A DNA stretch of 64,000 nt from Pedobacter yulinensis (GCF_003029735.1 NZ_KZ686268.1:1475769-1539768); one strand, 5' to 3'. Positions 18,522 to 27,662 are shown, counted from the stretch's first letter. Numbers and translations are program-made. The notes: generated by a model from the letters alone, not told the origin.

Positions 18522-19917
18522 AAGACCATATACCTATTACGACTTCACACTGAGTTTATGCCCGCATTGCCTGGAACGCATTGATGCAAAGATCGTATTC
18601 CAGGACGGGAACGTCTACATGCACAAGACCTGCAGGGAACATGGCTTTATGCGCGTACTCATTGCTACCGATATTGAATATTATAAAAACATACGCAACT
18701 ATAACAAGCCTTCTGAGGTGCCGCTAAAATTCAATACGAGTACGCATTATGGTTGTCCGTACGATTGCGGGCTGTGTGCCGACCACGAGCAGCACAGCTG
18801 TCTCACCGTAGTCGAGATCACCGACCGCTGCAACCTCAGCTGCCCAACATGTTACGCCATGAGCTCGCCACACTACGGCAGGCACCGTACGCTGCAGGAA
18901 GTGGAACGCATGTTCGATCTTATCGTGGAAAATGAGGGGAAGCCTGACGTGGTGCAGATCAGCGGCGGCGAGCCAACCATCCACCCGGGTTTTTTTGCCA
19001 TTCTTGACATTGCAAAACAAAAGCCCATCAAACACCTGATGGTCAATACCAACGGGATCAGGATTGCGAAAGACCTGGAATTTACCCGAAAGCTTGCGAC
19101 CTACATGCCCGATTTTGAGATCTACCTGCAGTTTGATTCGTTCAGGCCGGAGGTGCTCATGCAAATGCGCGGACAGGACCTGACAGATACCAGGCTCAGG
19201 GCGCTCGAGCACCTGAATGAGGTGAACCTGTCGACAACCCTGGTCGTTACGCTGCAGCAGGGTTTGAATGATGATGAGATCGGGGAGATCATTGATTTTG
19301 CCCTGAAGCAGCGATGCGTGCGGGGCGTGACTTTCCAGCCTACCCAGATAGCCGGCAGGCTTGAAAACTTCGATCCGGCAACCGACCGGATCACAATGAC
19401 AGACGTGCGCCGTAAAATCCTTGAACAAAGCCCCATTTTTCAGGAAAATGACCTGATCCCTGTTCCCTGTAATCCCGATGCACTGGTTATGGGTTATGCG
19501 CTCAAACTGGCGGGCGAGGTTTTTCCCATGACCAGGTATGTAGACCCGGCGCACCTGCTCAACAACAGCCGCAACACCATTGTCTATGAACAGGATGCCG
19601 CCCTGCACGAACATATGATCAGCATTTTCAGTACCGGTATTTCTGTTGACCGGGTGCAGGAAAACATCAATGACCTGATGTGCTGCCTTCCGCAGATCGA
19701 AGCGCCCGGCCTGAACTATGACAATCTTTTTCGCATCATCATCATGCGTTTTATAGACGGTTATGATTTTGATGTCAGGGCCATCAAAAAAAGTTGTGTA
19801 CACATTGTGCACAAAGACGGGCGTATTATTCCTTTCGAAACAATGAACCTGCTTTACCGTGATGACAAGGAAAGCCGGCTCAGAGAGCTGAAGCAGCCTT
19901 CAACTTTTGGCCTATGA
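18514..19917 (+). CDS. Radical SAM enzyme resembling tetraether lipid synthase (Tes-like)
   Basis: 467 residues. Cysteine layout in order: C16-x2-C19 and C40-x2-H43 (rubredoxin/zinc-finger-like N-terminal module); C81, C85, C88, C96 (CPYDCGLC then C, a likely auxiliary iron-sulfur site); then the radical SAM triad C106-x3-C110-x2-C113 in DRCNLSCPTC. The SAM-binding ISGGEPTIHP follows, and the C-terminus has CVHIVHKDGRIIPFETMNLLYR near its end. This order is that of the archaeal Tes/GrsA-B family, which joins lipid alkyl chains through C-C bonds; bacterial relatives are known by sequence. Here the partner genes are an Lgt-like protein (8 bp overlap) and two small membrane proteins (4 bp overlap), supporting a lipid substrate. 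The exact reaction is unknown. Confidence 0.82.
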   Translation: MPERPYTYYDFTLSLCPHCLERIDAKIVFQDGNVYMHKTCREHGFMRVLIATDIEYYKNIRNYNKPSEVPLKFNTSTHYGCPYDCGLCADHEQHSCLTVVEITDRCNLSCPTCYAMSSPHYGRHRTLQEVERMFDLIVENEGKPDVVQISGGEPTIHPGFFAILDIAKQKPIKHLMVNTNGIRIAKDLEFTRKLATYMPDFEIYLQFDSFRPEVLMQMRGQDLTDTRLRALEHLNEVNLSTTLVVTLQQGLNDDEIGEIIDFALKQRCVRGVTFQPTQIAGRLENFDPATDRITMTDVRRKILEQSPIFQENDLIPVPCNPDALVMGYALKLAGEVFPMTRYVDPAHLLNNSRNTIVYEQDAALHEHMISIFSTGISVDRVQENINDLMCCLPQIEAPGLNYDNLFRIIIMRFIDGYDFDVRAIKKSCVHIVHKDGRIIPFETMNLLYRDDKESRLRELKQPSTFGL

Positions 19918-20159
19918 ACCAATTCTGGAAATACACACTGATGCTCATTGGCGGCAACATCTTGCTGATCCTGGCCAGCCTGGCCGCTGAATCATTTTTT
20001 GGCGTGCTGCTGATCGCATTTTTAGGTCAGCTGCTTGCCGGAACCATCATGTGTTTCGATGCAGGCAAACGTACTTTAGGACAGGCCATGCTTGCTGCAT
20101 GCAGCATCCTGCTTGTTGTCGGGTTTTCGGTCTGTACGCTTTTGCTGGTAAACGGATGA
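19914..20159 (+). CDS. Small membrane protein, first of a paralogous pair
   Basis: 81 residues with two or three hydrophobic segments and no recognised family. Its ATG overlaps the stop of the Tes-like gene (ATGA), and its own stop overlaps the next start the same way, so all are co-translated. Aligned without gaps to the next protein, about 22 of 81 positions agree, including C47-F48, R53-x-L55-G56-x-A58, and G70-F-S-V-C74. The paired conserved cysteines sit on either side of a hydrophobic stretch. A role as a subunit or scaffold for the lipid-modifying enzymes upstream is inference from operon structure only. Confidence 0.72.
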   Translation: MNQFWKYTLMLIGGNILLILASLAAESFFGVLLIAFLGQLLAGTIMCFDAGKRTLGQAMLAACSILLVVGFSVCTLLLVNG

Positions 20160-20407
20160 GCTTTAAAAAGACATTTCTTTGGTGCCTGGCGGCTGATGGC
20201 CTACTGATCTTACTTTGCTGGCTGGGCGAAGGTGAGGCGCTATTCTTTCCTTTTTTTGTTTGCGGCGCACAATGCCTGATTGGCAGCATTTTATGCTTCG
20301 GCAACCGTACCCGTGTGCTGGGAAAAGCCTTGTTGTTGTCCGGGCTCATGGGGGTGGTAATTGGCTTTTCGGTGTGTTCGGCTAACTTTCGCCTCGATAC
20401 GAAATAG
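20156..20407 (+). CDS. Small membrane protein, second of a paralogous pair
   Basis: 83 residues. I chose the ATG at 20156, which overlaps the previous stop as ATGA; the longer frame from 20051 runs inside the previous gene and lacks homology to it. The protein is hydrophobic with the same gapless motif pattern as its neighbour (C47-F48, R53, L55-G56, A58, G70-F-S-V-C74) and extra cysteines at 10, 21, 36 and 40. It ends two bases before the stop of a convergent gene, so there is no room for a terminator between them. Function unknown; it is the last gene of the Lgt-like/Tes-like operon. Confidence 0.7.
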   Translation: MSFKKTFLWCLAADGLLILLCWLGEGEALFFPFFVCGAQCLIGSILCFGNRTRVLGKALLLSGLMGVVIGFSVCSANFRLDTK

Positions 20408-20409
20408 GG

Positions 20410-21231
20410 TCAATCCACATCGTCTTTGATCTTGCCGATCGCGCGCATGGCCTCTACTGCTATGGAGAGCAGGCGCAGGTGCTCATCACGGTGGCCGTGC
20501 TGCACCTCGACATTGATATAGGGAATGTGGTGTTTTTGTGCGTACACAGACATGGAGCCGTCGTTTAGTGCGTTCTTCGATTGCAGGATCACATTCACGT
20601 TTTGCTTTTTGATGTAATTGAAGAGACGAAGGTCGGTTACATAAATGAGGTCGTCGTTGTCCATTTCAAAGTTGATGTGTACAGAATCTGCGGTAGATTC
20701 CAGTTCATAACCTTTCAGGTAAGAACTAATGCCGAAACCACCGTCGGCATTGTTGTGCAGGGTTATAAAATAACCATGATCTTTATGGTTGTAAACCCGC
20801 AATATCTCTTCGCCGGCATCCATGAGCAGGCGCATGGCGCGGTTGCTGACAATTTCACTGTATTTCTCCAGACCTAATTTCACTCCTTCTTTCGTGTAAA
20901 TTGAATTGGGATCGACCTGATAGGTGTCTGTTTCAAAGGTAAAACGGAAATTGCGCACACTTCCATACTGGCAGTCTACAATGCTCCCCCCATTTATCTG
21001 GATGTAATCGAATGCCGCCTTTACGCCTGTATCTTCATCGTCGTGAATGGTCAGAAAGCGGACATTCGAGCCGCCGTAACTGTACTTGACCAGGTTCAAA
21101 GCAAGGTCGCTTACCTGGAACCGGCTGCTGTCTATGGTCATGCCCTCAAAGACGGGCGGATGCTGGGCAAATGTGAAGGGGATCTGGAAGAACATGACCG
21201 CAACGGCCAGAAGGAGCAGATTTTTTACCAT
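20410..21231 (-). CDS. Exported protein of unknown function
   Basis: 273 residues with a clear signal peptide (MVKNLLLLAVAVMFFQIPFTFAQ). The mature part contains FLTIHDDEDTGVKAAFDYI, then ITLHNNADGGFG and a late VEVQHGHRDEHLRLL. The spacing of H/D/E residues recalls zinc-dependent M14 or AstE/N-formylglutamate-type hydrolases (an early H-x-x-E, a central H, a late E), but I cannot confirm it and no family is assigned. It is the sole gene between the convergent membrane-protein operon and the RND operon terminator. A periplasmic location follows from the signal peptide. Confidence 0.65.
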   Translation of the reverse strand: MVKNLLLLAVAVMFFQIPFTFAQHPPVFEGMTIDSSRFQVSDLALNLVKYSYGGSNVRFLTIHDDEDTGVKAAFDYIQINGGSIVDCQYGSVRNFRFTFETDTYQVDPNSIYTKEGVKLGLEKYSEIVSNRAMRLLMDAGEEILRVYNHKDHGYFITLHNNADGGFGISSYLKGYELESTADSVHINFEMDNDDLIYVTDLRLFNYIKKQNVNVILQSKNALNDGSMSVYAQKHHIPYINVEVQHGHRDEHLRLLSIAVEAMRAIGKIKDDVD

Positions 21232-21297
21232 AAGGTAACAGACAATTTATTGCTGCAAAATGTTTGGCGCGCACCGCGCAGCAAAGGGCCGGAAATG

Positions 21298-21322
21298 AAA
21301 AAAGGACCCGTTCGGGTCCTTT
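21298..21322 (-). terminator. Terminator after the RND efflux operon
   Basis: AAAGGACCC (21301-21309) pairs with GGGTCCTTT (21314-21322) around GTTC. On the minus strand the stem is followed by a T-run, so it closes the efflux operon. Confidence 0.82.
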
Positions 21323-21341
21323 CTGTGTATGTTCACGGCGT

Positions 21342-24300
21342 CTAGTGAGACGGGTGCGTGAGGTTGACGTCATATTCGTGAACGTCTTTATGGGTATATT
21401 CTTCGGTCATCATTTCATCGATCGATTTGCCTTTCTTATTGAAGCCGAACCTTTCGAGCAGGCGGTCAAAAATGAGGTACATAACTGGTACAATGATCAG
21501 CGTCAGGAAGAGCGAGCTCGATAGTCCGCCGATGATTACCCAGGCCAGGCCATTTTTCCATTCGGCGCCCGCACCGCTCGCAATGGCGATAGGAAGCATA
21601 CCGATAACCATCGCGATCGTCGTCATCAGGATGGGGCGAAGACGGGCGTGGTTGGCCAGGATAAGGGCTTCGCGGGTGGTTTTGCCTTCAGCTTTCATCT
21701 GGTTGGTAAAGTCGACCAGGATAATCGCGTTTTTGGCTACCAGGCCGATCAACATGATCAGACCAAGAATGGTGAAGATACCAAGCGAGTTGTTCGTAAG
21801 ACCGAGTGCAAGCAGTGCCCCGATTACCGAAAGCGGGATCGAGAACATAACCACGAATGGATAAACGAAACTGTCGTACAGCGCAACCATGATGAAGTAT
21901 ACCAGCAGGATTGAGGCCAGCAGGGCAATACCGAGGGTACCAAAACCTTCTGCCTGGTTTTCCTCATCACCACCCCAGGTATAACTTACACCAACCGGCT
22001 TGCGGAGTTTGCCGTTTTTGTCGAGCTCTTCAAGTTTGCTGCGGAATTCGGCAACGATGGTACCGGTTGGGCGGCCGACTGATTGCGCTTTAACGGAAAC
22101 AGATGTACTCTTGTCCTGGCGCTCGAGCAGGCTTGGTCCTGAACCTTCCTGGATGTTGGCAAATTGTGATAATTTGATCTGCTGGCCCTGGTTATTGATA
22201 AAGATGAGGTTTCGCACGTCATCGATGTTCTGGCGGTTAAAAGACTGCGCCCGGATGTTGATGTCGTACTCATACTCGCCCTTTCTGAACTTACCGTCGG
22301 TGTTTCCACTGAACGATGTTTGCATTGTTCCACCTACGGTTTGCAGGTCCAGGCCGAGCGCAGACATTTTATCACGGTCTACCTGTACGTTAATTTCCGG
22401 GCTTCCCTTTTCAACTGAAAGCTCGATCTCAGATGCACCTGCAACCTGTGCCAGGACAGCTTTTGCACCCTCTGCATATTTCAGGGCACTGTCAAGGTCT
22501 GATCCCATGACGACAAGCTGGATCGGCGCATCTTCAGCGATACCAAGAATACTGATTGGCACCGTTTTGAGTTTTACGCCGGGCATGATGCGGGCAAGCT
22601 CGCGGCTTACCTTCGTCGCGTAGATCGTCGCATCGTCTTCACGCTTGTCTTTTTCAACAAGCCTTACGTTGATCTCAGATTTGTAGGCTGTAGCCTGCGA
22701 ACCGCCGAAGCCGCCACTTGACTGGCCAACGGTGGTAATGATCTGGGTAATTTCGGGTTTCTTGACCAGGTATTCTTCGGCCCTTTGCGTAGCCTGGTTT
22801 GTCTGTTCAATCGAAGCATCTTTCGGCAGCTCCAGCTGCACCAGAAACTCACCTTTATCACTTTTTGGGAAAAATTCTGAACCGATGTAGCCGGTAGCAA
22901 GTAATCCGCACGAGCCGATCAGCATCACGACAACCGTAATCAAGGTAATGGCTTTGTGATCCAGCGCCCAGTTCAGCACGCCTGTGATCCAGACGGTAAA
23001 TTTTTGAAGTTGTCTTTCAAACCAAAGGATAAACTTACCGAAGAAGTTTTTGCCTTCAATGCGCTCCAGTTTGCCGAAACGGGAAGACAGCAACGGTACG
23101 ATGGTGAAAGAGGCTACCAGTGAAAGGAGTGTTGCGATAATAACGACCACGCAGAACTGGCGCAGGATGTTTGAAACCAGTCCGGTACTTACCGCGATCG
23201 GGAAAAATACCACCACGATTACAAACGTGATCGAGACAACTGTAAAGCCGATCTCTTTCGTTCCGTCAAAGGCAGCGCGAACCCGGTTTTTACCCATTTC
23301 CATATGGCGGTAGATGTTCTCAAGTACCACAATCGCGTCGTCGACGAGAATACCCACAACGAGCGAAAGACCAAGAAGGGACATCAGGTTGAGTGTATAG
23401 CCCAACAAGCTGATACCGATAAACGTCGCAATCAGGGACGCCGGAATTGATACCATAACGATCAATGCATTTCGCAAGCTGTGCAGGAAGAACAGCATCA
23501 CGAATGCAACGAGCACAATGGCCAGGATCAGGTCATGGATAACCGCGTCTGCAGATTGCAGCGTAAAGATCGAACTGTCGTTCGCAATGTTGATCTTCAG
23601 GTCGATCGATTTATAATCCTGTTGAAGTTTGGCAATAATGGCATGAACGCCTTCGCTCACCTCTACGGCGTTTGCATCAGACTGTTTGATGATCTGGATC
23701 GCGATGGCGCCTTTACGGTCAATACGGGCCAGTTTTTCAACGTCTTTCTGTGCATCCTGCACATCAGCAATATCGCGAAGGCGAATCTGGGCACCATCCT
23801 TATTGGTAGTCAGCACCAGGTTGCGCAGTTCATCGACTGTCTTGTATTTTCCCGAAAGCCGGATAAGAATGTCTTCATTCTGGGTTTTTACGCTTCCTGT
23901 CGGGAAGTCGAGGTTAGAGCCCAGGATGGCCTGCTGTACCTGTAAAGCAGAAAGCCCGTAACCCTGCAGTTTTTTGATGTCCAGGCCAACCTGGATTTCT
24001 CTTTCCTGACCACCGACGAGGTTAACCTGGGCGACGCCCGAAACCCGTGAGATGACCGGTGCAATGCGCTGATCGATCAGGTCATAGAATGAAGCATCGT
24101 CCAGCTTGCCTGAGGCAGACATGGTGATGACCGGCAGGTCATCAAGTGAAAACTTGTTCAGCGAGGGCGGGTCAACATCTTCCGGCAGGTCGGCCAGGAT
24201 CGCGTTTACCTTTCGCTGTGCATCGTTCAGGGCATAATCGATGTCGGCATCGTCGGTCATGGTAATGGTCACCACAGACAAACTTTCGTACGATACGGCA

Positions 24301-24542
24301 TTCAGCTTTTTGATGTTCTCCATCGAGGCCACCGCGTCCTCGATTTTTTTGGTAACGGTGTTTTCCACTTCATTTGGCGAAGCACCCGGGTAGATCGTAG
24401 AAATTGAAACGACATTCGGCGAGAACTTCGGAAGCAATTCATAACTCAGCGAAAAATAGCTGAGCAAGCCCATCAGCGTCAGCGCGGTAAAAACCACGAT
24501 AACTAAAGAAGGGCGTTTTATGGATATGTCTGTAATTTTCAT
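21342..24542 (-). CDS. RND-family efflux pump, inner-membrane subunit
   Basis: 1066 residues, the size of AcrB/HAE1-type pumps. It starts with MKITDISIKRPSLVIVVFTALTL and shows the RND repeats: two large periplasmic loops and twelve membrane helices in two halves, the proton-relay region GILVDDAIVVLENIYRHME and the second-half GLVAKNAILLVD-like GLVAKNAIILVDF. It uses the proton gradient to expel hydrophobic compounds through the TolC partner. It is the last gene of the TetR-TolC-adaptor-RND operon, with 61 bp before it. The GVSYTWGGDEENQAEGFG stretch is usual in Bacteroidota members. Confidence 0.95.
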   Translation of the reverse strand: MKITDISIKRPSLVIVVFTALTLMGLLSYFSLSYELLPKFSPNVVSISTIYPGASPNEVENTVTKKIEDAVASMENIKKLNAVSYESLSVVTITMTDDADIDYALNDAQRKVNAILADLPEDVDPPSLNKFSLDDLPVITMSASGKLDDASFYDLIDQRIAPVISRVSGVAQVNLVGGQEREIQVGLDIKKLQGYGLSALQVQQAILGSNLDFPTGSVKTQNEDILIRLSGKYKTVDELRNLVLTTNKDGAQIRLRDIADVQDAQKDVEKLARIDRKGAIAIQIIKQSDANAVEVSEGVHAIIAKLQQDYKSIDLKINIANDSSIFTLQSADAVIHDLILAIVLVAFVMLFFLHSLRNALIVMVSIPASLIATFIGISLLGYTLNLMSLLGLSLVVGILVDDAIVVLENIYRHMEMGKNRVRAAFDGTKEIGFTVVSITFVIVVVFFPIAVSTGLVSNILRQFCVVVIIATLLSLVASFTIVPLLSSRFGKLERIEGKNFFGKFILWFERQLQKFTVWITGVLNWALDHKAITLITVVVMLIGSCGLLATGYIGSEFFPKSDKGEFLVQLELPKDASIEQTNQATQRAEEYLVKKPEITQIITTVGQSSGGFGGSQATAYKSEINVRLVEKDKREDDATIYATKVSRELARIMPGVKLKTVPISILGIAEDAPIQLVVMGSDLDSALKYAEGAKAVLAQVAGASEIELSVEKGSPEINVQVDRDKMSALGLDLQTVGGTMQTSFSGNTDGKFRKGEYEYDINIRAQSFNRQNIDDVRNLIFINNQGQQIKLSQFANIQEGSGPSLLERQDKSTSVSVKAQSVGRPTGTIVAEFRSKLEELDKNGKLRKPVGVSYTWGGDEENQAEGFGTLGIALLASILLVYFIMVALYDSFVYPFVVMFSIPLSVIGALLALGLTNNSLGIFTILGLIMLIGLVAKNAIILVDFTNQMKAEGKTTREALILANHARLRPILMTTIAMVIGMLPIAIASGAGAEWKNGLAWVIIGGLSSSLFLTLIIVPVMYLIFDRLLERFGFNKKGKSIDEMMTEEYTHKDVHEYDVNLTHPSH

Positions 24543-24603
24543 CAGAGATACTTGTTTTAGGTGGTGCCTTCCGGCACCCGGCCCCGGTTTCCCGGAAACC
24601 TGT

Positions 24604-25665
24604 TTATTTTATTACGCTTACCTCGGTGCCGTCTACCAGGTTGATCTGGCCGCTCGTGATGACAGTTTCGCCTTCTTTCAGTCCTTCAAGAACTTCGACA
24701 CGGTCGCCAAGTATGCGGCCAGCCACTACTTTTCTAAGCTTTGCTGTTTTTCCGTTTTCCAGTACAAAAACCTGGTTGCTGCTTACGCTGCCGAAGAATG
24801 CACCCCGGGGAACCGTGATAATTGGTGCTTCCTGTGGAAATTTGAATACGGCCGTACCGTACATACCCGCTTTGAGGGTGTTTTTATTCTTGTTTTCCAC
24901 TTCGATCTCGATCGGGAAGTTCAGGCTCTCATCGGCCTTGGCGGCAATGAATGTGATCTTCCCGCTGAACGAATCGTTAGGAAAAACATTCGAGCGAATC
25001 TGAACACGGTCGCCCAGTTTAAGCTGTGCAACCTGGCTTTCGTTCACATTTACCTTCAGTTTCAGTTTTGATACGTCTACCAGTTCAAAAAGCTGTGTGC
25101 CCGGTGCAACAACTGCGCCTACCTCGATCATTTTTTTGTTTACGATACCGTTGATCGATGAGCGGATATTGGCATCGTTCAGTTTTTTGTTCTCCTGTTG
25201 CAGACGTAGTTTGGCATTCTGGGCCGAAAGTTTTGCCTGGTCCAGTTGCTGCTGGGTTACACCGCCTGTTTTGAAAGAACTTTCATAACGGGCCAGGTCG
25301 CGGACTGCATTCTGGTAATTTGCTTCGGCGGTTTGCCTGTCTGTATTCAGCAGTTCAGCATCAATACGGGCCAGGACCTGGCCTTTGCTGACGCGGCTGC
25401 CTTCTTCTACATAGATGTTCCGCACGCGACCTGCGTTCTCTGCAGCAAAGTTCAGCTGTTGTACAGGAATAAAGTTGCCGTTTGCGCTGAAGTCAAGGTC
25501 GACTGGCTCTCTCTTAATTGCTGCGGTACGTACGGATACCGCTCCGCCGCCTTGCGCCACCAGGGCTGTTTTGGCATCGTTCGACTCTTTGTTTTTACTC
25601 AACACAAAGAATATCCCCGCCAGTACAGCTATAACGATAATGACTGTAATTATTCCTCTTTTCAT
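24604..25665 (-). CDS. RND efflux periplasmic adaptor (membrane fusion protein)
   Basis: 353 residues: one N-terminal membrane anchor (GIITVIIVIAVLAGIFFVL), a biotinyl-lipoyl-like half (VRNIYVEEGSRVSKGQVLARID), a long helical hairpin (about residues 105-165, many Q, A, K and L), the second lipoyl half (IRSSINGIVNKKMIEVGAVV) and a beta-barrel domain. It bridges the RND pump and the TolC channel. Its ATG overlaps the stop of the TolC gene by 4 bp, indicating coupled translation. Confidence 0.93.
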   Translation of the reverse strand: MKRGIITVIIVIAVLAGIFFVLSKNKESNDAKTALVAQGGGAVSVRTAAIKREPVDLDFSANGNFIPVQQLNFAAENAGRVRNIYVEEGSRVSKGQVLARIDAELLNTDRQTAEANYQNAVRDLARYESSFKTGGVTQQQLDQAKLSAQNAKLRLQQENKKLNDANIRSSINGIVNKKMIEVGAVVAPGTQLFELVDVSKLKLKVNVNESQVAQLKLGDRVQIRSNVFPNDSFSGKITFIAAKADESLNFPIEIEVENKNKNTLKAGMYGTAVFKFPQEAPIITVPRGAFFGSVSSNQVFVLENGKTAKLRKVVAGRILGDRVEVLEGLKEGETVITSGQINLVDGTEVSVIK

Positions 25666-26990
25666 TTCAATAATGATTTAATATTTCCGTTTGATTTTAT
25701 TAATTGTATTTCAGCGATCTTGTAATTCAAGAGCGCCTGTGTATAGCTGTTCTGGGCCTGGGTCAGCGCATTTTCGGTGTCAAGCAGGTCAGTTAAGGCT
25801 GCCAGTCCGTTGTTGTAGTTGTTCTGCGTACTGCGGTAGATCTCTTCTGCAAGCGCCACATTCTGGCGTTGCGAGTTGATCGTGTTAAAACTATTGCGCA
25901 GTTCAAGCTTGGCATTTTCATAGGCCAGGTTCAGCCCGTTTTTCGTGTCGTAAATATCGTTGTCAATTTTACGGATATCGACATCAGCCTGACGGATCCT
26001 TGAACGGGTTGCAAAACCATTGAAGATCGGCACGCGGAGTGTTACACCGATGGCAGAAGAGCCGAAGGCGATGGCCACAGGGTTGGTTCCGAGGTAGTCA
26101 AAGCGGTTGCTTTGTGCCGCGTACGTGTAGTTTCCGGAGAGTGACAGAGTAGGAAAATACTCTGCGACATAAGCTTTACGCTGCAGCGTAAGCAGGTTTC
26201 GCTGGGTGTTCATCAATTGCATTTCTGTACGGTTGTCGACATTGATCGAGTCGGCCGGTTCTGGAAGCTGCTGTATCTGGCTTAGCTCAGTGCGTGGCAG
26301 GCTGATCTGTGCAGAAACGGGCATACCCATGGCAAACTTCAGCTGGTTTTCAAGCTGGGTGATCGCATTGATGGTCTGCGAACGCTGCGTTTCCAGGTTG
26401 GTCAGGTTCACCCTAATGCGGTCAACATCAATCTTTTTCGCGAGTCCGCTCTTGTACTGGGTATTGATGATCCGTTCAACAACCTTCACATTTTTAATGT
26501 TCGTGTCAATGACACTCAGCTGTTCACGGTTTACCAGCACCTGGTAATAATTGTTAGCCACCTGTTCGATCACCTGTTCTTCAGTCAGGCTTGCGTTTAA
26601 CTGATAATAAGATTCGCTAGCCTTTGCCGCCTGCAGTCCGGTAAAGACCTGCTGGTTAAAAATCTGTTGCTCGAGCTGCGCACCGATCTGCGAGTTCCAG
26701 GTCTGACCGAGCCTGATGGCCTGGTCGCCGAATACGATCGAACCGATTACCGGATTGTAGGTAAGCCCTGTGTTACCGGTTATCTGAGGCAGTGCCTGTG
26801 CGCGAACTTCAGCTGTTCTCGCGCGACCTTTTTCGATATCCAGGCGGGCTTTTTTTGCGTTGGTGTTGTTTTGCACCGCATAGTTCAACGCCTCTTTAAG
26901 CGTGATCTGTTGCTGGGCTGCAGCACCAACAGACAAAAATAATCCGAGCACCGGGAGGATCATTTTCATCATTCTTGTTATCTGATACAT
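25662..26990 (-). CDS. TolC-family outer membrane efflux channel
   Basis: 442 residues with a signal peptide (cleavage near GAAAQQ). Two tandem outer-membrane-efflux repeats with long helices (ITLKEALNYAVQNN near the start, the NGLAALTDLLDTENALTQAQNSY segment near the end) are characteristic of the family. The protein forms the outer-membrane exit duct of the adjacent RND system. It follows the TetR gene by 11 bp and overlaps the adaptor gene, so regulator and pump share a transcript. Confidence 0.93.
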   Translation of the reverse strand: MYQITRMMKMILPVLGLFLSVGAAAQQQITLKEALNYAVQNNTNAKKARLDIEKGRARTAEVRAQALPQITGNTGLTYNPVIGSIVFGDQAIRLGQTWNSQIGAQLEQQIFNQQVFTGLQAAKASESYYQLNASLTEEQVIEQVANNYYQVLVNREQLSVIDTNIKNVKVVERIINTQYKSGLAKKIDVDRIRVNLTNLETQRSQTINAITQLENQLKFAMGMPVSAQISLPRTELSQIQQLPEPADSINVDNRTEMQLMNTQRNLLTLQRKAYVAEYFPTLSLSGNYTYAAQSNRFDYLGTNPVAIAFGSSAIGVTLRVPIFNGFATRSRIRQADVDIRKIDNDIYDTKNGLNLAYENAKLELRNSFNTINSQRQNVALAEEIYRSTQNNYNNGLAALTDLLDTENALTQAQNSYTQALLNYKIAEIQLIKSNGNIKSLLK

Positions 26991-27001
26991 ATGTTAATTG
27001 A

Positions 27002-27616
27002 TTAGGATCTTGCTGTTATACCATTAATAAATATCTCTGAGAGCTCTTTTTGCTTTTCAACGATGGCTTTGAAATCCTTTTTTGTCGGAAAGATGTCTTT
27101 GCCGGCGTGCATGATGCAAAGGGACGTAATTCCGTTCAGGCTGTCGATATACAGTTCGGCAACCCGTTTTACATTAATTTCCCTGATTTCGCCCTTAGCA
27201 ATTCCCCATTCCAACACCTGCTCGTAAAGAACCCGTTCTTTGATGCGCATCTTTTCCATTTTCGGTTTGATGGCCTCGAGGTTGATCTGCGTGTCTGCAA
27301 CACCCTGCGACAAATGAAGCATATAATATTTCTGGAAAAAGTTGTTCCGCACCTCGACCAGGCGGCCCAGGGCATCGGTAATGGCCCCTTCCTTTTTAAA
27401 TTCGCCGCTCATCATCTCAAAGTAGTCGGAGAAAATCCGTTCCACTACGCCCACTACCAAACTGCTCTTATCAGGAAAATAGTAATACAGCGAAGGCTTT
27501 GATACCGACAAGTCTTCAGCTATTTCATTCATTGTGGTTTTATTAATGCCGAAATGAATAAACCGCCTGATTGCCCCGTCAATGATCTGCTCTCTTTTTT
27601 TATCTGTTACGACCAT
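27002..27616 (-). CDS. TetR-family regulator of the efflux operon
   Basis: 204 residues. The N-terminal TetR helix-turn-helix (FIHFGINKTTMNEIAEDLSVSKPSLYYYFPDKSSL, about residues 15-50) is intact; the C-terminal helical domain would bind a ligand. It is the first gene of the efflux operon, so it most likely represses its own transcript until a pump substrate binds. A perfect 8-bp inverted repeat overlapping a -7 box lies directly upstream. It is clearly related to the TetR protein at 27730-28335, with the same FGxxKTTM and LYYYFPDK core. Confidence 0.9.
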   Translation of the reverse strand: MVVTDKKREQIIDGAIRRFIHFGINKTTMNEIAEDLSVSKPSLYYYFPDKSSLVVGVVERIFSDYFEMMSGEFKKEGAITDALGRLVEVRNNFFQKYYMLHLSQGVADTQINLEAIKPKMEKMRIKERVLYEQVLEWGIAKGEIREINVKRVAELYIDSLNGITSLCIMHAGKDIFPTKKDFKAIVEKQKELSEIFINGITARS

Positions 27617-27629
27617 TCTACTCTTTTAC

Positions 27630-27662
27630 TTTTTGACTTTTTTAGCTTTCTGGTCAAAAATA
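27630..27662 (-). promoter_or_regulatory. Putative TetR operator and -7 box
   Basis: TTTTTGAC (27630-27637) and GTCAAAAA (27653-27660) form a perfect inverted repeat with a 15-bp spacer. On the minus strand TATTTTTG (27662 to 27655), a -7 consensus match, is built into one arm. Binding there would block transcription of the efflux operon. No good -33 element is seen. Confidence 0.45.

Noticed and set aside
18724..19812. Long minus-strand frame (362 codons) opposite the Tes-like gene
   Set aside because: It is the complement of a gene with clear radical SAM motifs. It has no family likeness, signal or promoter of its own.
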